Origin: an uncultured Clostridia bacterium
GTDB lineage: Bacteria; Bacillota; Clostridia; Lachnospirales; Anaerotignaceae
Direction of reading: 5' to 3'
DNA length: 64,000 bases
NCBI GenBank assembly: GCA_910586765.1
Contig: CAJUJJ010000016.1
Location: 1 to 64,000, forward strand
A program made the position numbers and the translations under genes. Every line of letters begins with the position of its first letter. Position 1 is the stretch's first letter. The notes beneath the pieces were generated by a model that saw nothing but the letters and a program-made list of their open reading frames with translations, did no database searches and had not been told where the DNA came from. Positions 26,057 through 35,435 of the stretch are shown piece after piece.

Positions 26057-27445
26057 TTATTTTTTACTTATACAATAGGTAATTACTTGTATTAAAGTTT
26101 TACACTCTATGACTTCAATATTTTGTAATGTTACTTTTCTAATAGAATTTTGAGGTACAAAAACTTTTATAAACCCCATTCTATCTAACTCTTTTACACG
26201 TGACTCTATAGAAGGAACTTTTTTTAACTCTCCAGTTAATCCTACATCAGCAATAAAAGCATAATTCCAAGGAATTGGTTTATTATATACAGACGAAGCA
26301 ATACACATAATCACTGCTAAATTTACAGCTTGTTCTTTCAATTTAATGCCTCCTGTTGTTTTAATAACAACATTTTTATCATATAGCGAAACTTTTCCTC
26401 TCTGTTCTAGTATAGAAATTAATGTATTCATTTGATCTTTTTTCATTGCCTCACAAATACGTGAAGGGTATGGAGTAAACGAGTTTGAAACAAGACTTTC
26501 TATTTCCGAAATTACAGGACGAGAACCTTCTTTTATTACAGTAATTGTGCTTCCAATAACCATTTCATTATATTCTCTTTTTGTAACAAAATACTCAGAA
26601 GGATTATCAATAGAAATCAATCCTTTTTCAGTCATAGTAAAAAATCCCATTTCTCCTGTACTTCCAAATCTATTTTTGGTAGCAACAATACTTCTCAATT
26701 CTTCCTCATGATTTCCTTCCATAAGTAAAACTGTGTCTACTAAATGTTCTAATGAACGTAATCCTGCCATTTCATCATTTTTATTCATTTGACCTATCAA
26801 AATAATTGCTCTCTGTCTTTCCTTATTTTTTGCACATTGTACTAATGTATTTGCACATTCCATTGTTTGTGTAGGATTACCTGCTCTAGCTGGTAAAAAT
26901 TCATCTAATGTAAATGTTTGTATACTATCTACAATAATTACGTCAGCGTCAATTTCTACAATAGCATCTAATACACTATTTAAACTAGTATCTGCAATAA
27001 TCCAGATATTCTCATGTATTTGTTCTAATATACGGTCAGCTCTATTTTTAATTTGGCTATCACTTTCCTCCCCTGTAGCATAAAGCACTTTTTTTCCTTG
27101 TTTTGCAATTTCCCCTGAAATAGCTAGTATTAACGTAGATTTTCCGCCACCTGGAGGCGATGTTAATATTGTTACAGAATCTTTTACAATACCTCCTCCC
27201 ATCACTCTATCAAATTCATGTATTCCTGTCAAAATTCTTTGATTTTTTCCTACTTCTACATTCGTTAACTTTAACGCCTTAACCTTAGAAAGTCCTTTTC
27301 TAGTCTCATTTAACATAACTTTTTTATTATTAGAACTACTTATTTCTTGTAAACTATTCCAAGCACCACATTCTGCACAACGTCCCATCCATTTTAATGA
27401 TTCATAACCACATTCCATACATTTATACACTGTTTTTACTTTCAA
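26057..27445 (-). CDS. radA: DNA repair protein RadA/Sms
   Basis: RecA-like, Lon-related ATPase that promotes branch migration during recombination and repair. A C4 zinc finger comes first (CMECGYESLKWMGRCAECG), then Walker A PPGGGKST, Walker B VIIVDS, the RadA-specific KNRFGS motif and a Lon-type C-terminal domain (about 340-460). I place the start at TTG 27445 (MKVKTVYKC), which gives the usual N-terminus; TTG 27451 is an alternative, and an upstream GTG overlaps the AAGGAG ribosome site and can be discounted. It follows the 138-residue unknown gene after about 65 bases. Confidence 0.95.
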   Translation of the reverse strand: MKVKTVYKCMECGYESLKWMGRCAECGAWNSLQEISSSNNKKVMLNETRKGLSKVKALKLTNVEVGKNQRILTGIHEFDRVMGGGIVKDSVTILTSPPGGGKSTLILAISGEIAKQGKKVLYATGEESDSQIKNRADRILEQIHENIWIIADTSLNSVLDAIVEIDADVIIVDSIQTFTLDEFLPARAGNPTQTMECANTLVQCAKNKERQRAIILIGQMNKNDEMAGLRSLEHLVDTVLLMEGNHEEELRSIVATKNRFGSTGEMGFFTMTEKGLISIDNPSEYFVTKREYNEMVIGSTITVIKEGSRPVISEIESLVSNSFTPYPSRICEAMKKDQMNTLISILEQRGKVSLYDKNVVIKTTGGIKLKEQAVNLAVIMCIASSVYNKPIPWNYAFIADVGLTGELKKVPSIESRVKELDRMGFIKVFVPQNSIRKVTLQNIEVIECKTLIQVITYCISKK

Positions 27446-27511
27446 AATCAATACCACTCCTTATTAATAAAAAATGGACTGCTCTTTACAGTCCATAGTT
27501 TTTTATTAGCA

Positions 27512-27928
27512 TTAATTTATTTTTTTAATTTCTACTGATTTTACTATATTTTGTTGCATTTCAACACTAAAATTTACTTTTCCTGCCATATTTGTTTTCA
27601 TTTTACCTACATTAACGCTATCTATCAAAATCTTATATTCCATTTCAGGTTCTAATTCTAATGTTAACTGTAAATCTTCTGTTCCTTCCACACCGAAGTT
27701 TACTCCTTTTTCAGTCATATTAAAATTATGTATTGTCGCACCTGGAACTGTTTCTAATATCATTTTTCCATCTTTCTCTAATTTTGTAATCTCTTTAAAC
27801 GTTTTTACTTTATACAAATTTCCATTTACTTCAAAATCTAATATTTTCTTTTTAACATCTAATAAATAATTTCCAAAACTAATTGTCCCATTATCCTCTT
27901 GCCTAATTAATTCTTCTATTACGCTCAT
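27512..27928 (-). CDS. Conserved-looking protein of unknown function, 138 residues
   Basis: I do not recognise a characterised family. The protein is acidic-basic mixed, soluble, without signal peptide, membrane segment or cysteines. Predicted strands alternate throughout (FEVNGNLYKVKTF, MEYKILIDSVNVGKM), suggesting an all-beta fold with a C-terminal KINFSV-like repeat. It has a good AGGAGG site and sits between clpC and radA, likely co-transcribed with radA. The 160-base leader in front of it can form alternative helices (27929-28091), so its expression may be controlled at the RNA level. Confidence 0.7.
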   Translation of the reverse strand: MSVIEELIRQEDNGTISFGNYLLDVKKKILDFEVNGNLYKVKTFKEITKLEKDGKMILETVPGATIHNFNMTEKGVNFGVEGTEDLQLTLELEPEMEYKILIDSVNVGKMKTNMAGKVNFSVEMQQNIVKSVEIKKIN

Positions 27929-28091
27929 TTTCTTTGCCTCCTGATTGTAAATACAGATGCCTATTGACCTATCTACTTAATTAAAAACATAATGAACTCC
28001 CCATTGTCTAAAGTCAATGGCCTCTTGCCTCATCAACTTGGTAACCTACTCTATCAACAGGTATTAATTTGGACAGTTCTTATTTTATTTC
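27929..28091 (-). promoter_or_regulatory. Structured 5' leader with mutually exclusive helices
   Basis: The leader of the 138-residue gene is G-richer than its surroundings and can pair in competing ways. 28054-28061 pairs with 27960-27967 (8 bp). 28031-28039 pairs with 28011-28019 (9 bp with two G-U). 28015-28020 pairs with 28001-28006 (6 bp). 28071-28079 pairs with 27994-28002 (8 bp, one mismatch). The first and last cross, and the second and third compete for the same bases. It matches no riboswitch class I know. Confidence 0.5.
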
Positions 28092-28097
28092 AAAAAT

Positions 28098-28106
28098 ATT
28101 ATACCA
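28098..28106 (-). promoter_or_regulatory. Extended -10 promoter for the leader, unknown gene and radA
   Basis: TGG-TATAAT reads leftward at 28106-28098 without a good -35 box, as in extended -10 promoters. A TATACC...GGTATA dyad surrounds it. Confidence 0.6.
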
Positions 28107-28177
28107 TAAAAAAGATACTTGGTATACTAAAAATTCAAAATTGTAACTAAAAACATTATTATTTTGAATATTTAAAC

Positions 28178-28221
28178 AACTAAAGAGAAATTCCTATAAA
28201 ATAAAGGAACTCTCTTTAGTT
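28178..28221 (-). terminator. Terminator after clpC
   Basis: A long imperfect stem (28178-28195 with 28205-28221, one mismatch/bulge) starts about 10 bases after the clpC stop. The tail is AT-rich rather than pure U. Confidence 0.65.
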
Positions 28222-28230
28222 AGAAAAAAG

Positions 28231-30684
28231 TTAATCGTTTTTTACTACCTTCTGCAACACAAAATTTTCATTTTCTACATCTATTTGTACTATATCACCT
28301 TTTTGAAATTTTCCTTCCAAATATTGTTCAGCAAAAAAATCTTCAATTTTTGACTGTATTGCTCTACGTAATGGCCTTGCACCATAAGCTTGGTCGTACC
28401 CTTCTGTAGCAATTAAAGAAATTGCTTTTTCTGAAAAACACAAATCAATTTGCATATTTTCCTTCGCTCTTTTAATAACAGTTTTGCTCATAAGTGATAC
28501 AATCTGTTTCATATTTTCTTGATTTAACGTATGAAATACAATAATATCATCAATACGATTTAAAAATTCAGGTTTAAAAATTTGCTTTACTTCATCCATA
28601 ACACTTTTTTTCATAGTCTCATAATTTTGGTTTTCATTGTCTACTGTTATAAAGCCAAGCCTTTTAGGAGCAGCAATATTTTTTGCACCAGCATTAGATG
28701 TCATTATAATTACAGTATTTTTAAAATCTATTTTCCTTCCATGGCCATCTGTAATATGACCATCATCTAAAACTTGTAATAATACATTAAACACATCAGA
28801 AGACGCTTTTTCTATTTCATCAAATAATACAACTGAATAAGGATTTCTACGAACTTTTTCACTTAACTGTCCTCCTTCTTCATACCCTACATATCCAGGA
28901 GGAGAGCCTATCATTCTAGAGACACTATGCTTTTCCATATATTCAGACATATCAATACGTATCATAGCTGTTTCATCACCAAACAAAACTTCTGCCAATG
29001 CTTTTGATAACTCAGTTTTACCAACACCAGTTGGACCTAAAAATAAGAAAGAACCAATAGGACGATTAAGGTCTTTTAAACCAACACGACCACGACGTAC
29101 TGCTTTTGCAATCGCAGAAACCGCTTCTTCTTGTCCAATTACCCTTTTATGCAATTCTTCTTCCATACAAAGCAATCTTTGACTTTCTTCTTGTTGTAAA
29201 CTTTTTACAGGGATACCTGTCCACTTTGCAATTACATCTGCAATATCTTCCTTTGTCACTGTTTGACCACTTTGTTTATTTTTCTGTTCCCATACTCTCT
29301 TTGCTTGCTCTAATTGTTTTTTTAATTCAACTTGTTGTTTTTTCATTTCACCAGCTTTTTCAAATTCTTCTGTTTTTATTGCTTCTTCCTTTTCTTTTTC
29401 AAATTCTTCTAACTTTTCTTCTAATTCCTTTATATCTATAGGCATTGTTACAGTTTTCAATCGTAAACTAGAAGCAGCTTCATCAATTAAGTCAATTGCT
29501 TTATCTGGTAAAAACCTATCTGGTAAATAACGAATAGACATCTTTACAGCTGCTTCAATCGCCTCATCTGTTATAGTAACATTATGATGAACTTCATAAC
29601 GATCTTTTAGTCCTTTTAACATACTAATCGCTTTTTCTTCCTCTGGTTCTTCCACTTTAACAGGTTGAAATCTTCTTTCAAAAGCAGCATCTTTTTCGAT
29701 ATATTTTCTATACTCTTCTAATGTAGTAGCACCAATTAATTGTATTTCTCCTCTTGCTAATAAAGGTTTTAATATATTAGAAGCATCAATAGCTCCTTCT
29801 GCTGCCCCTGCTCCAATAATTGTATGAATTTCATCAATAAATAATATAATGTTTCCATCATTCTGTACTTCTTTTAATGATTTTTTCATACGTTCTTCAA
29901 ATTCGCCACGATATTTAGAACCAGCTACCATAGAAGATAAATCAAGACTAATAATTTTTTTATCTTTTAATGTAGCAGGAATATTGCCTTCAGCAATTTT
30001 TTGAGCTAAACCTTCCACAATAGCAGTTTTACCAACACCAGGGTCTCCTACAAGACAAGGACTATTTTTTGTTCTCCTACTTAAAATTTGTATAATTCTT
30101 TCAATTTCTCTTTCTCTTCCAATAATAGGGTCAAATTTATTGTCTTTTGCTAATTCTGTAAAATTTCTTCCATATTTATCTAAACTTTCTGTAGTTGATT
30201 TTTCAGAAGATAATTCTGTATGATGTCCCATACCAGGTATCATTTGGCTTTCACTTTCTCCTAACATCATCATAATATCTTCATATAATTTTTGTGCATT
30301 TACTCCCATTATTACCAATATTTTTACAGCAATACTATCTGTTTCTTTCATAAGAGATAAAAGTAAATGTTCTGTTCCTACATATCCTGTCCCCATATTT
30401 TGTGCTTCTTGATTACTAAATTCTAATACTCTTTTTGCACCAGGTGTAAAATCTTGAGGAATATAAGATATAGTACTATGGCTCATTAAAGTAGCAATTT
30501 TTTCAAATATGCCATCTGACGTAACATCTTGTTCTTCTAATGCTTTACATGCCACACTATCTCTAACTAATGTTAAACCTAATAATATATGCTCTGTTCC
30601 AATAAAGCGGTTTCCTAATTTTAAAGCAGACTCTTGTGCTAATTGCAAAACAGCCTGTGCTTTTTTTGTATACTTTCTTTGCAT
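28231..30684 (-). CDS. clpC: ATP-dependent Clp protease ATP-binding subunit ClpC
   Basis: Hsp100 unfoldase that feeds substrates to ClpP. The 817-residue protein has the double Clp-N repeat (about 1-140), first AAA+ module with [13 protein letters not shown] and EIHTIIGAG, a UVR-type M-domain ([26 protein letters not shown]), and a second AAA+ module with [14 protein letters not shown] and DEIEKA. The start is ATG 30684 after AAAAGGAGGG; upstream in-frame codons lie before that site. The usual ctsR-mcsA-mcsB partners are absent next to it, and no CtsR heptad repeat was recognised. Confidence 0.96.
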   Translation of the reverse strand: MQRKYTKKAQAVLQLAQESALKLGNRFIGTEHILLGLTLVRDSVACKALEEQDVTSDGIFEKIATLMSHSTISYIPQDFTPGAKRVLEFSNQEAQNMGTGYVGTEHLLLSLMKETDSIAVKILVIMGVNAQKLYEDIMMMLGESESQMIPGMGHHTELSSEKSTTESLDKYGRNFTELAKDNKFDPIIGREREIERIIQILSRRTKNSPCLVGDPGVGKTAIVEGLAQKIAEGNIPATLKDKKIISLDLSSMVAGSKYRGEFEERMKKSLKEVQNDGNIILFIDEIHTIIGAGAAEGAIDASNILKPLLARGEIQLIGATTLEEYRKYIEKDAAFERRFQPVKVEEPEEEKAISMLKGLKDRYEVHHNVTITDEAIEAAVKMSIRYLPDRFLPDKAIDLIDEAASSLRLKTVTMPIDIKELEEKLEEFEKEKEEAIKTEEFEKAGEMKKQQVELKKQLEQAKRVWEQKNKQSGQTVTKEDIADVIAKWTGIPVKSLQQEESQRLLCMEEELHKRVIGQEEAVSAIAKAVRRGRVGLKDLNRPIGSFLFLGPTGVGKTELSKALAEVLFGDETAMIRIDMSEYMEKHSVSRMIGSPPGYVGYEEGGQLSEKVRRNPYSVVLFDEIEKASSDVFNVLLQVLDDGHITDGHGRKIDFKNTVIIMTSNAGAKNIAAPKRLGFITVDNENQNYETMKKSVMDEVKQIFKPEFLNRIDDIIVFHTLNQENMKQIVSLMSKTVIKRAKENMQIDLCFSEKAISLIATEGYDQAYGARPLRRAIQSKIEDFFAEQYLEGKFQKGDIVQIDVENENFVLQKVVKND

Positions 30685-30758
30685 ATGTAACCCTCCTTTT
30701 GGGTTATTTTTAATATTGTTAGCCAATAGCTTTTATGATTGCTAATATCTTTGTAAAA

Positions 30759-30782
30759 GAAAAGAACTGTATTGTTCTTTTC
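30759..30782 (-). terminator. Hairpin at the 5' end of the clpC transcript
   Basis: GAAAAGAAC/GTTCTTTTC (9 bp, 6-base loop) followed leftward by TTTTAC. It may terminate the pseudouridine synthase operon. Because the clpC promoter lies upstream of it, it would also be the first structure in the clpC leader. Confidence 0.55.
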
Positions 30783-30790
30783 CTACAAAT

Positions 30791-30818
30791 ATTATAATAC
30801 AAAGTTTTAAAAATACAA
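30791..30818 (-). promoter_or_regulatory. Promoter of clpC
   Basis: TTGTAT (complement of 30813-30818), 16 bases, TATAAT (complement of 30791-30796). Confidence 0.6.
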
Positions 30819-30837
30819 CAACAGAATAATTACAAAT

Positions 30838-31524
30838 TCATTCAAAAATTGTAAATCTCGAAAAAGGGTCATTTTTAGGAAAATATTGTAATAACATATT
30901 TTTATTCGTTATAGGATGCCTAAATGATAATTGATAAGCCCATAACGCTATTATATTACTTTTTTCCCATTTTTGTAATAAGTTATATTTTTGGTCTCCC
31001 CAAATTGGAATACCTGCATGAGAAAGCTGTACTCTAATTTGATGATGACGTCCTGTTAATAATATTATTCTTAATAAAGAATAATATTTTTGTTCATCAT
31101 TTATCATTTGCACTTTCTTATAAGTTAATACAGATTTTTTAGCATTTTTGACCTCTTTATCTACAACAAAAGATAAATTTAATTTTCCATTCTTCAACAA
31201 ATAATTTTCTAATTTATCCGTCTGCTTTGTCTCTCCACAAACAACAGCTAAGTATTCCTTTCTTATCTTATTTTCTTGCAGCATTTTAGCTAATCTATAA
31301 TCTATATCTCTATTTTTTGAAAAAAGCAATATTCCTCCTACTGGTCTATCTAATCGATGAATCAAACCAATATATGGATTTTGGTACCTTTTTTCTTTTA
31401 AATAATTATTTAAAACAGTTACCATATCCATATCACCAGTTTTATCAGGTTGTGTAGGAATACCTGCTGGTTTAACTGCACAAATTAAAAACTCATCTTC
31501 ATATACTATCACAGGCTTTATCAT
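30838..31524 (-). CDS. RluA-family RNA pseudouridine synthase
   Basis: Isomerises specific uridines in rRNA or tRNA. The catalytic motif HRLDRPVGGILLFSKN has the nucleophile Asp59; RIILLTGRHHQIRVQLSHAGIPIWGDQKY is the family's second signature. At 228 residues it lacks the N-terminal S4 domain of RluB/RluD-type enzymes. Its ATG overlaps the end of the GH13 gene by four bases, so the two are co-translated. The target base cannot be told from the sequence. Confidence 0.92.
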   Translation of the reverse strand: MIKPVIVYEDEFLICAVKPAGIPTQPDKTGDMDMVTVLNNYLKEKRYQNPYIGLIHRLDRPVGGILLFSKNRDIDYRLAKMLQENKIRKEYLAVVCGETKQTDKLENYLLKNGKLNLSFVVDKEVKNAKKSVLTYKKVQMINDEQKYYSLLRIILLTGRHHQIRVQLSHAGIPIWGDQKYNLLQKWEKSNIIALWAYQLSFRHPITNKNMLLQYFPKNDPFSRFTIFE

Positions 31525-33623
31525 AAAATTTTTCCTCTTTTTACTTCTTTTAGTATAACACTACTATAAGGTTTTAAACATAAAGCTAATTTTCCTCTTT
31601 TTACTTTATAAGAAATACTGTTAACGGAAAATCCAATTTCTGTTGAAGTTAATATCGCCTGCATTTCACCATGAGAAGAAATACCCATCTGCCAAACAGG
31701 TACTTCTATTTGTTTTTCTTCTTCAGTATTGTTCAATGCTACAACTATTTTATTCTTTTTATCAAATCGTCCATAACTTAATAGACCATATCCCATGTAT
31801 AAAAATATAAGAGAACCTGTTTTTAATGCACTATATTGTTTGTGTATTTTTATAACTGCTTTATGAAATTCCAACAAATCAATATCTTCTTTTCCCCAAG
31901 GGTATGTTCTTCTATTATCAGGGTCTGTCCAGCCAGCAACACCTACTTCATCACCATAATAAATTGTAGGTGCTCCAGGCCATGTCATTTGTATTACAAC
32001 AGCTTCTTTCATAATTCCTTTATTAATTCCTCTATTAGCAGCCTCATATCCTAAAGTATGAAGCCTTCCAACTGTTTTATTTGTTCTTGTCAAAAATCTT
32101 GAATGGTCATGATTAGAAAGTTCATTCATAGATATTTGTATAGATTGTTTAGAAAGCTTTGCCATTTGATACAACATAGTATCTCTAAAAACTATACTAT
32201 TATTCAATAAATCTTTTTTAAAGTCTTCACTATGCTTTTCCATTCCTGTTAAAAACCATGAAACAGGCTCCATAAATGCGTCATAATTCATAATAGTATC
32301 CCATTGGTCACCTTGAAGCCATGAAGAAGCATCTCCATAATGTTCTGCTAATATAATTGCATTAGGATTTGCTTTTTTTACAGCATCTCTAAACTTTTTC
32401 CAAAAATAATGATTAAAATTAGGATTTATTCCTAAATCTGCTGCTACATCTAATCGCCAGCCATCAGCATTAAAAGGTGGTGACACCCACTTTTGAGCAA
32501 TACTCATAATATATTGAAACAATTCTGGAGATTCAAAATTAAGCTTAGGGTGATTTGGATGTCCCCACCAACCATCATATGTTCCATTTTCTTTCCAATA
32601 AAAATAGTTATGATAAATACTATTATTTTCTATAAAAGCCCCAGCAGGATATTTTCCAGTAGACTCATAAAAATTTTCTCTATCCATCCATTTATGAAAA
32701 GCCCCACAATGGTTAAATACTCCATCTAATATTATCTTAATATTCCTTTTATGTGCTTCTTCTACAACTTTACAAAAAAGTGCATTGCTTGCCTCTAAAT
32801 TTTCCAATGCTGTTGTTCTTTGAATATACATAGTAGCATGATTATTATTAAATTTTTCAAATACTAACGGAGAACCTCCATCTTCTACAACAACACCAAT
32901 ATGAGGGTCAATATAATCATAGTCCTGTGTATCATATTTATGATTGCTTGGAGAAACAAAAAGAGGATTAAAATATATAGCATCTATACCTAATTGTTGT
33001 AGATAATCTAATTTATCTAATACACCCTGTAAATCTCCACCATAAAAACGTCTAAAATCTTCTACTGCTGGTATATCGTCCCATTGTGCTGCTTCGACAG
33101 GTTTTCCTAAATAAATATACTCATTTGTTTTTACATCATTTGTTGTATCTCCATTACAAAAACGGTCTACATATATCTGATACATAACTGCACCTTTTGC
33201 CCAATCAGGTATGTTAAAGTTTCTAATTACAGTAAACCAAGTTCCCTCTTCTAAATTCTGATGCAAACCACTTTTTGTATAATAATAAGAACTATTCCCT
33301 TGCACTAATTCAAAATAATAAGATTTTGTTTCATTTGTCGGTGGTAAAAATCCTTCATAAAAATCAAAAAAACTTTCTTGTTTGCATATTTTCATAGGTA
33401 TTTTTTCTCCATCACAACACAAAAAAACAGCATCCATATTTCCTCTTCCCGTTCGTATCAATACTTGAACAGTATCAGTGCTAGTTGGTTCTGATGGTAT
33501 TCTAAAATTTTCTGTTTCATCACTAAAAATAGATTCAATACTCAAAATGTCTTTACTCAATTCTGCATTACAAAGTATTTTCCCAGCAATACTTAACTCT
33601 TTATAAGGTACTGAAAGATTCAT
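31521..33623 (-). CDS. GH13-family alpha-glucan hydrolase (neopullulanase/cyclomaltodextrinase-like)
   Basis: A 700-residue intracellular alpha-amylase-family enzyme; no signal peptide. A beta-rich N-terminal CBM34-like domain (about 1-135) precedes the barrel. Conserved regions are DGVFNHCG, the nucleophile Asp in DGWRLDVAADLG, the acid/base Glu in AIILAEHYGD and the third Asp in NELSNHDHSRF. The MYQIYVDRFCNGD entry and C-terminal beta domain are typical of enzymes that degrade maltodextrins or cyclodextrins in the cytoplasm. The start is ATG 33623 after ATAGGAG. It is in an operon with the pseudouridine synthase gene. Confidence 0.92.
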   Translation of the reverse strand: MNLSVPYKELSIAGKILCNAELSKDILSIESIFSDETENFRIPSEPTSTDTVQVLIRTGRGNMDAVFLCCDGEKIPMKICKQESFFDFYEGFLPPTNETKSYYFELVQGNSSYYYTKSGLHQNLEEGTWFTVIRNFNIPDWAKGAVMYQIYVDRFCNGDTTNDVKTNEYIYLGKPVEAAQWDDIPAVEDFRRFYGGDLQGVLDKLDYLQQLGIDAIYFNPLFVSPSNHKYDTQDYDYIDPHIGVVVEDGGSPLVFEKFNNNHATMYIQRTTALENLEASNALFCKVVEEAHKRNIKIILDGVFNHCGAFHKWMDRENFYESTGKYPAGAFIENNSIYHNYFYWKENGTYDGWWGHPNHPKLNFESPELFQYIMSIAQKWVSPPFNADGWRLDVAADLGINPNFNHYFWKKFRDAVKKANPNAIILAEHYGDASSWLQGDQWDTIMNYDAFMEPVSWFLTGMEKHSEDFKKDLLNNSIVFRDTMLYQMAKLSKQSIQISMNELSNHDHSRFLTRTNKTVGRLHTLGYEAANRGINKGIMKEAVVIQMTWPGAPTIYYGDEVGVAGWTDPDNRRTYPWGKEDIDLLEFHKAVIKIHKQYSALKTGSLIFLYMGYGLLSYGRFDKKNKIVVALNNTEEEKQIEVPVWQMGISSHGEMQAILTSTEIGFSVNSISYKVKRGKLALCLKPYSSVILKEVKRGKIL

Positions 33624-33730
33624 TCTAATTCTCCTATCCCAAATATACAATTATTTATTCTTTTTTACTTCACATAATTTCATTATAAATGCGAATGTAA
33701 ATCATGTCAAATCTATTTATTTTAGCATAT

Positions 33731-33837
33731 GAAAAAAGACTACCTGCCGATGATAGTCTTTTTCCACAAAGAGAAGGTATTTCTTATTGGGATTGCAGCT
33801 TATAAGCTGCCTTGTGAAAATATTGGGGAGTTTTCAC
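33731..33837 (-). ncRNA. Candidate small regulatory RNA with C-rich loops
   Basis: About 107 nucleotides between its own promoter and a strong terminator, with no ORF. From the 5' end: an 8-bp hairpin (TGTGAAAA/TTTTCACA) whose loop displays CTCCCC; a 6-bp GCAGCT-TATA-AGCTGC hairpin; a single-stranded stretch carrying AATCCCAATA; then a terminator stem of 10 bp (33733-33742 with 33754-33763) with a run of six T. Exposed C-rich motifs can pair with Shine-Dalgarno sequences, as in FsrA- or RsaE-like RNAs. Alternatively it is an attenuated leader of the GH13 operon. Confidence 0.6.
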
Positions 33838-33843
33838 ATTTTT

Positions 33844-33872
33844 ATTATAACACCAGTTATATCATCTGTCTA
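33844..33872 (-). promoter_or_regulatory. Promoter of the small RNA
   Basis: TAGACA (complement of 33867-33872), 17 bases, TATAAT (complement of 33844-33849), with transcription starting near 33837. Confidence 0.7.
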
Positions 33873-33947
33873 CTAAATTTTTAAAAATATAATGAATTTT
33901 TTTTGATACAATTATTGTTTTTTGTTTAAAATAACCCAACTTTTTTC

Positions 33948-34517
33948 TTAGCTGGTATAATCTGACAAAATTTTAGATAGATTTTCATCACCTATAACAG
34001 AAATTCCTTCTAATAATCTTTCTTGTTCTTCTAGTGGTAATGCAGAGATTGGTGTGTTTGTAATTTCGTGTAATATAATTCCATGTTGTGCTTCTTTATA
34101 ATATACAGCAACATATCCATTTTTTTCCCCTATAATATATTGTTCATTACTTTTTGCTTCTAATGTCTTTCTCATTACTACTTCTTTAGAAGAAAAAGAT
34201 ATAATTTTCCAATCTGTATATACTTTTTTCATATCTTCTAATGTCATATCCAGCAAAAAATAAGGAGGAACATCTTCCAATGTTTGTGTAACACCGTCTT
34301 CTGTATAATAATATTCATATACCATTTTAGTAGAAGGAGTAATTCTTGCTGTTTCAGTTATAACAGTTATATTATCCTCCTCCTGCAAAGTATTTTTTGT
34401 TTCAATAGAAGATAATGCTTGTATTTTTTTTTCATATATTCTAGTAGTAATAATACAACTAATTACACCAACAATACAACTAATTATAAATATCCACACT
34501 ATTTCTTTCTTTTTCAT
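33948..34517 (-). CDS. Membrane-anchored BofC C-terminal-domain-like protein
   Basis: A 189-residue protein with one N-terminal membrane helix (about 6-24), a short linker and an exported beta-rich domain. The C-terminal stretch (GYVAVYYKEAQHGIILHEITNTPISALPLEEQERLLEGISVIGDENLSKIL) resembles the BofC C-terminal domain, including 'T-P-I-x-x-L', 'L-x-x-G-I' and the final 'L-x-x-x-L'. In Bacillus BofC restrains pro-sigma-K processing in the spore intermembrane space. Clostridial relatives are often encoded without that pathway, so the role here is open. Monocistronic between the fab operon terminator and the small RNA. Confidence 0.7.
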   Translation of the reverse strand: MKKKEIVWIFIISCIVGVISCIITTRIYEKKIQALSSIETKNTLQEEDNITVITETARITPSTKMVYEYYYTEDGVTQTLEDVPPYFLLDMTLEDMKKVYTDWKIISFSSKEVVMRKTLEAKSNEQYIIGEKNGYVAVYYKEAQHGIILHEITNTPISALPLEEQERLLEGISVIGDENLSKILSDYTS

Positions 34518-34583
34518 ACTATCCCTCCTGCACCATCGTATAAACAGTATGTACAGGATTTTCCAATTTTATACAAGTAAACA

Positions 34584-34617
34584 AAAAATACCTACATAAT
34601 TAAAAATAGGTATTTTT
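34584..34617 (-). terminator. Terminator of the fatty-acid synthesis operon
   Basis: AAAAATACCTA (34584-34594) pairs with TAGGTATTTTT (34607-34617), right after the accA stop codon. Confidence 0.85.
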
Positions 34618-34622
34618 GTTTT

Positions 34623-35435
34623 TTATAATTCACTTGTAAATTCACCATATTTACGAAAACGTTGATAACGTTGATTTAATAATTCTTCTATTGTTAAATT
34701 ATTTAATATTCTTAACTCTTCTATTAATGCTTTTTTTAATATTGCTGTTGTATATTCTAAATCCTGAGCTAATCCATCTTTAGATTCTGGTATTATTTTT
34801 TCAATTACACCATTTTTAAGTAAATCTGGAGCTGTTAATTTCATAAGTTCTGCTGCATCTGCTGAACGTTCTGGTGAACGCCATAATATACTAGCAAAAC
34901 CCTCTGGAGATAATACAGCATACATTCCATTATCCAACATCCATACTCTATCAGCTAAAGCAAGTGCTAAAGCACCACCACTTCCTCCTTCTCCTATAAA
35001 AATACTAATAATTGGTACAGTTAATCCAGACATTTCAATTAAATTCCTAGCAATAGCTTCTCCCTGTCCTCGTTCTTCTGCACCAATACCACAATAGGCA
35101 CCAGAAGTGTTTACAAAAAGTATTATAGGTCTATTAAATTTCTCAGCTTGTTTCATTAAACGTAACTGTTTTCTATATCCTTCGGGATTTGGAGAACCAA
35201 AACTTCTTTTTACATTCTCTTCTATAGTATGCCCCTTTTGTACACCAATAACAGTAACAGGTTGTTCTTCTAATAAAGCAATTCCACCTACTATAGCCTT
35301 ATCATCTGCAAAGTACCTATCACCATGTAACTCTATAAAATCAGTAAATATATTCTGAATAAATTCCAATGTTGTGGGTCTTGATACCATTCTGGATTTT
35401 TTTACAATTTCTATAGCTGTATTATCCATTCTCAA
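34623..35435 (-). CDS. accA: Acetyl-CoA carboxylase carboxyltransferase, alpha subunit
   Basis: With AccD, transfers carboxyl from biotin to acetyl-CoA to give malonyl-CoA. The 270-residue protein has the crotonase-like core: [69 protein letters not shown], and [38 protein letters not shown]. It is shorter than E. coli AccA, missing the N-terminal extension, as in many Firmicutes. Last gene of the operon; overlaps accD by 14 bases. Confidence 0.97.
   Translation of the reverse strand: MRMDNTAIEIVKKSRMVSRPTTLEFIQNIFTDFIELHGDRYFADDKAIVGGIALLEEQPVTVIGVQKGHTIEENVKRSFGSPNPEGYRKQLRLMKQAEKFNRPIILFVNTSGAYCGIGAEERGQGEAIARNLIEMSGLTVPIISIFIGEGGSGGALALALADRVWMLDNGMYAVLSPEGFASILWRSPERSADAAELMKLTAPDLLKNGVIEKIIPESKDGLAQDLEYTTAILKKALIEELRILNNLTIEELLNQRYQRFRKYGEFTSEL

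Noticed and set aside
27929..28091. 6S RNA, T-box, FMN, TPP, purine or cyclic-di-GMP riboswitch in the leader
   Set aside because: None of their conserved core motifs is present; reported only as an unclassified structured leader.
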